A DNA stretch of 64,000 nt. Source: Bostrychus sinensis. Taxonomy: Eukaryota > Chordata > Actinopteri > Gobiiformes > Eleotridae. Positions 1 to 12,100 of the stretch are shown in pieces. The stretch is from assembly GCA_020698575.1 (NCBI GenBank), contig CM036240.1, positions 16,541,711 through 16,605,710 on the forward strand, given 5' to 3'. The notes below the pieces were generated by a model. That model ran no database searches. It was not told the origin of the DNA and saw only the letters and a list, made by a program, of their open reading frames with translations. Within the stretch, counting starts at the first letter, position 1, and each line of letters begins with the position of its first letter. The translations under genes and the position numbers were made by a program.

Positions 1-177
1 GGCGATCGGCCGCAGCTCTGAGCTCGAGAGCCCACGCGTTTTCCGTGGAAGCCCTAATCGGATCCAACAAGAAGAGGAAGCTGCGGGGCTGGGAGGAGAA
101 GGAGCTCGAGCTGTCCATGGAGAGTCTCGCGGCGGACGAAGACGAGCCCGGCCACTGCGCCCTTGACATGGACCCGG
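1..177 (+). CDS. tbx15: tbx15 exon 1 (partial; N-terminal region)
   Basis: The frame uses codons starting at 3, 6, 9 and so on, and reads RSAAALSSRAHAFSVEALIG followed by SNKKRKLRGWEEK, which matches the start of vertebrate Tbx15. By comparison with the family, about five codons including the ATG lie just before base 1. The KKRKLR run is the likely nuclear-localisation signal. An acidic stretch (ADEDEPGH) follows. The exon ends one base into an Asp codon (phase 1) at a gtcagt donor (GT at 178-179). The codon is completed by exon 2, giving MDPDSEA. Confidence 0.93.
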
Positions 178-3100
178 GTCAGTTGGACAGACACACGGCA
201 CTCACATGATTTACACACGACCAGCGAGCTATAGCAAGTCACTGCTTCAGGACAAAATATGGATTTAAACAAATTATCTGTCTATGACGCGGCCGAGCCC
301 TACGCGTCCAATGTGGCAGAATATGAACACAATCAGGAGAGCAGATTAACTTCAAAACATTTTTAATACGTACCAGAAAAAGGCCGCTTTGGCCCTTTTT
401 TTAAAAATTGTTTTCACTGTAAAGGCTCTTGGATCACAATTAAAGCGAAGTCTTAATTCAATTAATCTATTTTAGTTTAGTGCATACAACTATGAACAAA
501 AGAAAAAATGTATCCATCCTTTATATATGTTTAGACACATTTTAATATGAAATTGCATTTTAGTAGTTTTTATATCATTGTGATGTTGGCACATGCAGCA
601 CTAATAGGTAAACAGACCAATCTTTCACGCATAAACAAGTCACACGTCCAACAAATGTTAAGCTGTTACCAATTTATGATTCTCAGCTTAAATTATTTTA
701 AGTGTAATATTATATTTTTAAAAAGTAGTCATTATTATGCATATTTTGTTATAACTAAGTAGCTTTATCAACAAAGTTAATGTTTTAAGTAAAAACCTCA
801 CTGTGCTTCAACGCAGAGGTCTTTCATACACGGTGCAACTACTACCGGCGTCACTTACACAGTCCTAAACAATGAATAAACGATCATTTAAAACAAACTA
901 TGGTCCGAGCCAAGATGCGTCTGTACGACTTCTTTAAACTTTGATTCACCCTTGACACAAGATTACTGATGTGATTTATTTAATTAAAGAGTGAAAAGAG
1001 TTAAATTTAAAATGCCTAAAGTAATTTTGATGATACGCTTTGATTCAGTGATTAAAGCCTAAGGCCACTGCTACAGGCTATAATATTTAAGATGGGGATA
1101 AACAAAGTTGAGGAGAAATTAATTTATTGTTTCAATTTGAACAGAGGCGTAAGTATAAATACTTTTCCTTAAGCTATTACAAAATAAAATGCACATGTTA
1201 TTTTGAATGCGTAAACAACACACCTATGATATAAAACAAAACACATCGTAAGACGTATCACAAAAATGTTAAACATGCTACGTCACTGATAAGAGATGGA
1301 TAAAAGATAATAGTTCTGTTCCAGACCTTTGCACGCAGTCACGCAGACACTGGTTTGATATGAATAAAACAGGGAATGTGCGATGTCAGGGCTCACTATG
1401 GGAGTCAGTGTTCGCTAAAATCTCATAAACGAATGTTTGGAAAAATTGTAACTAACTCCGCATTTTTAAAATAATTATGGAAAGGTCTCTTTATTTAAAG
1501 AAAATATTTAGTGCTCTTATTTTGCCATTTATCCATACACCATGCACATTCAATGAAATGATTAACACATCATATGTCAGAAGTGTAGTGTCATGTACTG
1601 AAGCGTAACCTCAGATGAAGCACTGTACCTCCGAGCTCCCCGTCCCCAGCATTCGCTGGGTCTTTACGCACGGCTCCTGTAGCTCTTCACCACAACCCTT
1701 ACATTCATAAACGACTAAAAGGAGAGATACAAACCTCGAATGCATTTGACCAATTTTAAAAAACACAATTTATTTTTAAATGAATATATTTACATTGTTT
1801 TTCACACACCGACAAAATGTACAGTATAAAATGTTAGTAACTTCCTAGCCGCTAAAGTCACACTACCCTCCTCTGCTTTCACATGCTTTCTCGGTAAGAT
1901 TTGTGGATATAAACGACACATTTCCCCGGTGCTCCGTCCCTCGGTAGGTGGGTACTGCTCATTAGCAGGCGGGTCGCTTGCAGGTCCAGGCCTGCGCTGG
2001 TGCGCGTCAGGCGGCGGTCACTGGAGCACAGCGAGTCTCTGTGGTCAGATTGTGGTTCGGAGGAATCTTTAACAGAGTGATTTTATTTTTACTCCGTTGC
2101 AGGCTCCAGGGCTGGTCGTATAACACGTTTATTAGCCTCAAAGACAAGGACTCGACTGAGAGCTGTTGAGGCTCACAGTTAACTGTAAGACCCCAGTACA
2201 GTCTTTATACCCTGTCAAAACAGCGCGTGATTTATTGTTTTCACTGTGCAGCAGGTTGTGATCCGGATTGCGCCATGCAATTTAACGCATAAAATGTAAT
2301 CACATTTAAAAGGTGATTAATATTTTATAGTATTTGAGGGCTGTGTCTGCTTTCTGCTTAAACAATTTTGGGGTGAATAATGCTACGCACGGGCAGGTTC
2401 CCTGACCGTGGACGAGGGGCAGGTGGATCTCTCTGGATTAGGTTACTGTGTGGCTTTATGGCAGCTCCTGTTCATTTTAATAGAAATTCCCATTTTCGCA
2501 ATTAACACTTTTGATAACAATTTGTTGTAAAACGTAGCTACATACTGTATGTTTTTGAAATCCTTCATTTTGAACGCATGCACAACATGCGTTAGTAAAT
2601 TTTGTTAATAAAAAAAAATACTAAAAACAAGAAAATTATATGAAATTTCATATATTTTATAATTATATGATATTATATTACAGTTTCATATAATTTTTAA
2701 AACATTATAAAACCCGTTAATTCCTTAGATTAGGTGTTGATGGTGACCGTGTCTGAAGCCATAGACAGTTTTGTGCAGTGCTGCTGATTAGTGTTAGTGA
2801 TGGATGTTGGTTGATCCTGATGTGGCCTGGCATGAGCTGATCCTGATGTCTGCACTGGGATACACAGGCCCTTAGTGTGAGACTGAACGCACCTCAGCAG
2901 ATGTCAGCAAAACTTTCTGCTGCATGAGCAGATTTTTGTTCATCAATAAATGTCACTTTTTATTAATTTAACTGAAAACAAGACTGAAGCTTCAATTAAA
3001 AAAATATGCTCCCAGCAGCCTGGATCATATGGGCATGTGGGGTCGTGACAGTTTCTGAAGTAGTAATGTAAAACACAGATGTACACACACACACACACAT

Positions 3101-6100
3101 TTAGTAGTGACCTATAAGCTTTTGACACTTACACAATCAACAAGACATCAAATATCTGGTCCTTTAGATTTTCATTGGTTAAGTCTAGCTTTATTATTTC
3201 AAGCAGTTTTTCTGTATTGTAACTGTTTTCTCTGAACAACTCCAATTTAGAAACATCTATGTCAGCATGCCTGCATAACATACAGTATAGACGTGAGACT
3301 TGTACATACACATCCTGCCTAATGCCTATATGTATGCCTTGACAATTTTTGTTTGTTACTTCAAGGCTTTCATCAAACATGGAGACAAAAAAGTGAATAT
3401 TATAGGATTACGCACTTACTGTATTTGGATTTATTTGGATGGCTGTTCTAACTTTGAGCAACTCTAATCACTGAACAGTAAGTTTTTTCTTTATTTTACT
3501 TGATAGCGTGAGTAAAAAATGCATATTAGAGTTTCTTTTCAGTATAGCTCTCCCAAGAAGATGTGTGTGGAAAGTCTCTGGTCTCATGTTGGTCCCCCTC
3601 CTCCTCAGTCCAGTCCTTGTATCTCTGTCTCTTGTTTCCAGTGGTCTTGGCTCAGCCTCCACTGCAGCGGTTTTGCCTGGGACTCTGTCCAGTCTCTCTG
3701 CATTTGCATAACCATATTTGTGTGCCCTATAGTCTGCCAAGTCAACCTCCTTGTGTCAGGGCCCTCAATAAATAATACATTATTACTTTCTTTTTAGACT
3801 TTTTGGGCACTGGTGGTGTTGGAGGGGCTGAGGCAGGATATTCAGCTATAAACTAGTTCTGAGAAATGTGAAATAGGAGCTTGCATGTGGTGATTGTACA
3901 AAAGTTTAATCGGAGGGAAGTTTTAATGTGTCGAGGATGAAAGATTTGACATCCAGCTGGAAAAACTACGACCCATAGTAATATTTAACCTCTTTTTTTC
4001 TTTTTACTCTAACAGCCTTTTAAGGTCAGGGTTAGTAACTGGAAGAGGATTTTCATGTTTTAAGGATTATATTAAATATCACAAATCTGTATATTTCAGT
4101 CCAGGGAACAATATTACATTTGCCTGTTGTAGTAATTCAGGTTGAAGGAGATAATGAAAGCACATGGGGAAGTTTGATTCCTCCTTCTTTGTCCTGTTGC
4201 TATTACACTGAAATACTTAAGGGCTGTGATAAATGTTGCGTTTTGACTTTTCTTGTTTTGATGTAGCTTCCACGTTGGCTTGTTGTTGTATACCTTCATA
4301 AGGTCTGACAGTGACTGCCTGGTATAATCTCGTTCAGACCAGGACACGGACAGTTGCGGGTGTGTGGAGGAGACTGTTGCACTGTTGTAATGCAGTATAT
4401 TTGACGTCCAGTTCGTTGATATGAGCCAGAGAGAAGATTTAAGTTGTTCAGAGTTTCTTCACTGTGTGGTCCAATTCAGAATTGAAAAGCCTATTTTCTT
4501 CATTAAATTTCAAAGCCGTTACGGGGCATTTATTCTGCTTTTGACCTTGACCCAAACCTCCATGAGCAAGTGAGCCAGACGGGGCGCTTTGCTGCGAGCT
4601 GCAGGCGGCAGGTGATTTGGATTCAGGGGCGTTGTCTTCTTTTGCCAAGTTTCCTGTGTAAAGCCTAGACCCTATTAATTCCATGGTCTTGGAGCAGACT
4701 GTTCATCATCTTCTTCATTTTCCCTTTAGACTCAGAGGCGAGTCCCGGCTCGGACGGAGAGGGTCTGGCGGAGAGGACGTCCTGCTCTTTCGGTTCTCCT
4801 GCAGAGCTGGCCCCCGGGGCCTGCGACCCGTCTCCTCCGGCCTCCATGGACGAGATCCAGGTAGAGCTGCAGTGCGCTGACCTCTGGAAGCGTTTCCACG
4901 ACATCGGCACTGAAATGATCATCACCAAAGCTGGAAGGTAGGCCCTGACGCACCGACAAAGAGGCCACTGACCCTGCGCTGGTATTTTAATCAACTAAAG
5001 CTTTAATTATTTTAACATCAAATCTCAGTCCATTGTTCATCTGATTAGTTCGACTCATGCGTTAATTACAGAAATTTTCTAGCTGGTTTATAGGTTATTT
5101 TGGTTGCATTTTACCTATGGCAACTTTGTGACAATGCTTTATTGCAGACACAGCACGATTTAAAGGTGCTGCTGTAAACGCGCAAAGCTCTCACGGACAC
5201 CCCTGGACTCCGAAAAGCGAGGCCTGATGTGCAGCCTAATCTTGTGCAGGGACCCACAGCACAAATTCAGAGCAGACGTAGGGAATGACCGCCTCTCCCC
5301 TAAACCCAAAACAAGACATCTTCATGGTCCTTTACATCCTCGCATTGTCATCGGCCGGGCCTGGCTCTGCGTAACGCTCACATCTTCTGGTAGACCAAGC
5401 ATTGCCTTTGTGCCTTAGGCGTCGTTGAAACAAACAAAAATAAGGCCGCCCATGTGCCATTATTGTGTTTCTTGTTATTTTTCTATCTTGTGTTATTTAA
5501 AATGAAAAATTTTCACAATGTTATGGACTACAGTAAAACCTGTCTAGCTAAAATGCACAGGCTTATTGTCCGTTCCCTCTTGCTTATTGTTTCTTCCGTC
5601 ACGTAGCCTAGAGACCTACGCACTGTGTAACTGTGGCATTGGTTTGATGTTACACTGCCTTTTCGTGACTCTTCCATTCTTTTGAATTAGCTGGAACAAG
5701 CCACAACGTGACCTCCCCGCCTCGTTATAGCTAAACTGGCTTTAAATTGGTAAATCAGCTCATAAATAGAGCATCACCGGGTTAGTGCTGAGGCGGAGTG
5801 AGGCGGACGTGGCCGCTGCCGCCGAGCGCATTTCACGGCCTGCTCATAATAAGCCCATAAATCCAACCCTCTTTTCTCATTAGCCATGCCCCGATTTACA
5901 GGCCTAAAATGAGAAATGAAAATGCGGCGTTTGAAGTGCAGCTCGAGGAATTAGGTCTAAACGTCTCCCTCTTTATTCACTGTTGTTTAATAAAGGTGAC
6001 GTCTCAAGAGAAATGCTTATTAAAGTGGGTGGAGCTGGGCTTAAGAGCGCATTTACGAAAATACGTTTATTTTTAAAGTCACTGGTTTAAATAAGCAATT

Positions 6101-9100
6101 TTTAATAATGGTAAAGTGTCATATTATTTATAGCATTGTACTGAAAAAACTGTAATTTTATTTGTATCCCCCACACACATATCCCTGTCGATGCAAATAC
6201 AGAGGACACACGAATAATTAATAAGGTAAACTGTATACAGTATAGCCTATATAGTTATCTAAAATAAAAATAATGGCTGTGCATTCTAGTGAATCGTTGG
6301 TGCTTAAATATCTATTGCATATATTATTACAGTGCAGATGAAAGATATTTTTCATATATACCTTCTGACATAAAATCTGCATATACTAAAAAGTTAAAAG
6401 TATAATGATTTGTAATTAAATGAGAAAATAACCGTTGCTGTTTATTCTTGCAGTGTGTGCTGATTTCTCATTAGCCTTTACACTGTAACTAAAACATCTA
6501 GAGGAGTTTGCCTCTGACTGAGTGGACGTACTGTATTCAGAGCTGCACAAATATCACTGTGTTTACATCAGCCACATCATGTTTGTTTTAATAAAAAAAG
6601 AGGAATCAGCTCTGCCACAGAAATATAAATTTTTTCAATGAGGTTTTGACCGTGGCTTATCAGTTGGTCAATAATAATAATCCCCAACATGTTAAAAAAT
6701 AATATTTTTTCTTAAAAGAGAAAAGCATGTGGTTTGCCATTGAGTTTTTTTACATGGCAAAACACAAACAAGGTCAGGCTTTTTTGAGCACAGTGGAAGA
6801 AAGTTTAAGTTTTTCTTGAATAACATATTTGATTTTTTTATAATTTTTGACCAGCATTTCCTAAAAGGCGGGTGAGGACAAAAAGCAGGCTGCGGGAAGT
6901 TTAATTTAATTTCAGTGTTTATCTTATCTGAAGCCTAGATATTATGTTATGAAACAGACTTTAATGTGCCATAAAAAGTCATAATGAAGTGAAATAAGAA
7001 ACGGACCACAGTGAAATGACCAGGTCCTAATCAGGCCAGCTGAGAACCATATTTTGTAAACATGATTAAAATCTCATGCGATGTCTTTTGCCTTTTCAGG
7101 AGGATGTTTCCTGCCATGCGAGTGAAGATCGCCGGCTTAGACCCTCACCAGCAGTACTACATTGCCATGGACATAGTGCCTGTGGATAACAAGAGATACA
7201 GGTATGGAAACACTGTAGCTGCGCATAGCCCTATACTCTGTCCTTCTTGTTCACATTCAAATGCAGCAACGAGTCCCTGTTCCTTTAATACTGCAAAGCC
7301 CAGTTTAATGTCCCACAGTGGTCGCTCAAAATACTTGAGATGCTTTAAAACCATGACAAGTATGAAACAGTGAAGGAAACGCTGAGTAATTGTTCTCAGA
7401 GGAAAGACATCTGTCCACTTAAGTCTGAATATATCCCAGATCTTTAGAGACCTGCTTAATAAATGCACAGCTGTGGATAATATGTGCATGCACGGACATA
7501 TCTACATGTGCAAATGCAGTCTGCAATCTGTACGCCTGCTGCAGATGGAGTTAAAATGGACTTTTTCTGGCTGATTTTCAAATGTCAACTCTCATTTTTA
7601 ACCCAATTTTTTTTTGACCCAATTCCCATTTTGGTGATGTTTGTATTGTAAGATTTATTCAATCATTGGTTCATCTTCTCCTGTTTATTCCTGTGTAGTG
7701 GTCACGGGGGACTGTAGCCTATCCCAGCAACTATGGGTCTTAGGTGGGGAACAGACTAGACAGAGGTCAGTTAGTCACAGGGCTGACACAGAGACATACA
7801 CAGACAGATGACTATTCACTCTCACATTCCTGCACTAGGCGTATTTTAGATTTGGCAGTTCATCTAATACATGTCTTTGGATAGGAAGCTTGTGTGAAGG
7901 AGAATTGAACCCACAACCTCCTTGCTGAGACGCATGGGTGCTAACCATTCTGCCATCGTGAACCCTGTGACTAGATTTAGATTAGCTAAAAATCCTGTCT
8001 TTTTTATTAATGAATAAACATCCAAGAGCTACTATAGGGACAGCAGCATAAACATTTGTTAATACTTGCATCTCCAGCATGTAGCAATACAACACCTATG
8101 CTGGAAGAAATTGTCTATGATGTACAGTATCTCTCTGGATATGCAATAAGACTGCTATACCCTGGCCTGTAGCAGATGAGATTGAAATGTATTCATCATC
8201 CCAGTGGCCCAGCAGCAGAGCCAAGCACTGCCTGCAAATCGGATAATTCTCAACAGCGGAAATGGGGAAAAAAGGAGGACAAAATGAAAAAAAGGTAGAG
8301 CAACTATGCGCTTGACCTACTAGACTTAAGAAATATAGTGTGAAACAACATGGTGAGGTTTCTGTAGTTTTGACAGATTAAGTTTGGTTATGGAGCATTT
8401 GGTGGAAAGGTCAAAAGAGTAGTTGAAATGTGTACACAGAGAAGTATACAGTACATTTAGAGATAGCTGTTCATACTATGTCTATTTTTCTTAAATAAAA
8501 CACTTACTGACAATGTTGTTAATTGATGGCTTTCATTACTCCACAGTGACAGTAAAAAACAGTGATATTTGGACTAGGATCAGAATCCAAGCACTGTACT
8601 AGACTAAGGCTTATGTATGTATTCCAAGAACAATACACAGTCAGCAAAAAAGGCAGGTCATACAAGGCTGTATGAGAGAAAATGGTGAGAAAATTGTGGC
8701 AAGCCACATATGATAATATAGTTGCATACATTTTTGTGTCCACATAGTGTGAATGCCAATTCCAATATAGATTTTAAGAGTCCTTATCTGAGTAGTAGTA
8801 GATCTAAGTGGCTGCTTTACAATCCATTATCTCAGTGACCAAAACTACTGTTTGATCAGGGTTCAGAGGTTAATATAATGCAATTTAAATGTGAATTAAA
8901 GGTGCCTTCAAACCAAACTTTTTCCTCAGATAAAGTTGGTAAAGTCATATTTATTTCCAAGAACGACACAGACAGTAAGAAGTAAAAAGCATACGTTTCT
9001 AAACAACTGACAAAGCTAAAGTCAGTGAGGGCCTCCACATTGAAAGTATTTCATGCATCCTTCATTTCATATGCTTGTTTATTAATGAGAGGTTTTCCAG

Positions 9101-12100
9101 CAAAGCGGAGCAGACGTTCTGCCCTGCCGCCTCCTCAGTCTGCTGTCATCCAACCAAGACATCATGGAGGATTTTAGGGGCCAAAAGATCTTGTAAAATT
9201 AAATAGGATTTTCTCCTTGGCTGGGGAATTCAGCACATGGTTTTCGAACTGATCTGGAAGCTGTCACTGCAGTGTTACAGTCCCAGTTTGGGGCTCTGTA
9301 GGGTCTTTAGTGGGGTAAGTTTTTTTACATGTCCCTTTTTAGAAACAGGAAGATTATTCAACCCTGTTTTGTTGAAAGTCACTAGATTTGGCTCTGAATC
9401 ACTCCACTGGGGTTCTTGAAAAGACACTTTATTTTTACATATTAAAAATAGCCAAACCACACACCACAAGCTTGTCTTGAATGTTGTTATGCTCTCAGCT
9501 AACTTGATTTTAACATTACCCCCTGCAAATTTAATTCTGCAAGATTTAGTTGAAGTTTACAAGGATTTATATCTTGTATACTCCTTCGTACCAACTGAAG
9601 AGCAAATTACATTGCACTTTTTACAACTGCTGGGGTGCTTGTAAAAGCTGGTGACCAAGCTTTACCCTAAATGCCAAACTACAAAATTAGCTCCCCTTAA
9701 GAGCCGCTGTGGAGTCTGTTAAAAAACATTACTTTTTTATGGAAATAACTTGACATCAAATTGGGAAAATGTAACCAAAAAATACCTGTGTTTTTTTAGT
9801 GTTGTGATATGAAGGAAGACTTTTTGAATTAAAAGCCAATATACTAATACTGGGGACTATAAAATATGTAACCCAGTCATGTGTTAGTGATGAGCAAAAC
9901 AGTAACTCTATCCAACTTTGCACTCTAAATAACAAATACAGATTTCTATTATTTCTGCTAATGCAAAGTACATTTGTTTCTTATGAAATTCTGTGGGTTG
10001 AACCAACCCTTATTTCTTTCTCCAAACACACAGAGCCATCAACCCTGAAGAGTAATCCAATATCCATATTTATTCTGTCAGTACAGTCATGTAATATATG
10101 GCCTTGGTTTGGCATGTGTGACTTTTATGAGCACGTCTGTCTGTTATGTGTCTGATGAAGAGGTGGGCACTGCTGCAGACCTGCTTTTGCTTTCAGTACA
10201 ATGCAGTGTGTGTCTTTTGCTAATATGTTTGTCCCACTGAGTATAGGCTAGTATGTATGCTTAAACTATATAAGAAAAGAATGCCCCCCTCTCCCCTGTC
10301 CTGTCAGAGTGTCCCATAAAGTCCAGTCCTTATTGATTGTGCTGGTGCCAGATGGCTGATTTATAGAAGATGAAAGCGGCAGGCATAATCAGATTTCCAG
10401 TCCTGTTTTGGAGCTAAAGTTTCCTAGTTTCTTAACACTTTCCCTGCTATGCTGAGTGTAACTCTAAACAGTGATCCAAACAGGATATTACACAAATGTC
10501 TTGCACCCTTTGTGGCCAGTGTGTTTTATGTTTAAAAGTCAGAACAAAACACTGAACTCTGTATTTGGGAGAAAATGTGGTTGTAATGTATTATTCTTAA
10601 TGTAGGTAACCAAAAGTCATATCTGCATTTGACCATGTCTGTCTTGTGTTGAGGTGGTACAAAAACATTTTAATAATAATAATATGAACTGATTTACTGT
10701 TACATTGATAGATCTACTTTATATTAATACATGAGCACATTTTTGTTGTCGTACATCCTAAACCATAAACATTTCCAGAATGTGTTTTGCCAATGCGTGT
10801 AACAATCAATAATGTAATAATGGACAATAATGTTATACCTGCCAATAACGTAATAATTTTGGCAATTTTAAATGTAATAAAGCCAAGAACATAATAACTT
10901 GCCAATAATGAAATAACGCTGACTATGCAACATCCAACAGAGACAATGACAACACATAAAAAGTCTTTTGGATGAGAGACAAAACATCTAAAACTCTAAA
11001 AACCAAGTCCAGCTGATTTATTTTGTATATGTTTTTTGTTGTGATTTAGACAGCTTGGATGACTAAGAGTCTTCACAGACACAGACATATCTAAGCAAAC
11101 TAATAATGTTCTAAGTAAAATAGTTTGTACAAGTATTTGCTCACAATCATAATTAACAATCCACTAAACCTATTTCTGATGAGAAGAATGCACAAAACTA
11201 CAAAAAAAAAAAAAAAAAGAAAGAAAGAAATGCAGCCCTATTTATGTATTATTAGCTGCAGTTATTACATTTTCAAAGGATTTTTGTAACGCTAGGCCAA
11301 TAATGTAAATGCGTTATTACCTCAAAAACTCGATTACATTATTGGCAAGTTATTACATTATTGGCTTTATTACATTTAAAAGTCCCCAAATTGTTACGTT
11401 ATTGGCAGGCTTTGCATTATAGGCCATTATTACATTATCGGTTGCTACAGATATGTATAATGATCATGGTCATATGATATGGCTATGGTAATATTTTCCT
11501 GGTATCTGTTTTGTTGCATTTATGCACTTGATTAGGAAGATTATGGATTTAAAATTAGCAGAAAGTGGCGCTTCTGCCTCACAACATGGAGGCTGTGAGT
11601 ACAATACACAGGCGGGCTGACAAAAACATCTCTGAGTGGAGTCTGCACTGTGCTACCGGGGGTTCTCTCTGGTTTTCCCATTTGTGAGAGTGAATTAGTG
11701 TATGTCTCTGTGTCAGGCCTGGCTACTGTCTGAGGGTCTAAGGTGTACCCCGCTTCAGGCCCATAGTCGCTCAGTGAGTCTTCAACCACCCACGAATCCT
11801 GATGGGAATGAGCAGAAGAAAATAATTGATTAATATACAAATACATATACATTTTTCTGACAAAATTTCTAAGTTTTTGAGTTTTTATGGACCACCAGCA
11901 ATAGCCAGTACTAGCACTGGTTTAGTCCTGATTTGTTATGTGTTTCTCATCTGCCTGAACCTGAGTGTGAGGCGGTGGCGTAGCTCTTTGAAGCAATAAC
12001 AAAAGGACCAAACCAAAGCTGTGTCCATGTTTGAGTGGTGAGGGATGATTTTGGCACAACCACAGCAGATAAAACCTTTTCAACTCAACACTGGGCCAGA

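Noticed and set aside
1..177. tbx18 instead of tbx15
   Set aside because: The T-box alone is ambiguous, but exon 1 (ALIGSNKKRKLR) and the exon 8 blocks match Tbx15 and differ from Tbx18.
2620..2710. AT-rich inverted repeat as an origin or matrix attachment site
   Set aside because: Low-complexity AT sequence gives such pairing easily; there is no specific supporting signal.
4665..4994. Minus-strand frames over tbx15 exon 2
   Set aside because: Shadows of exon 2; the plus frame has family identity and correct splice sites.
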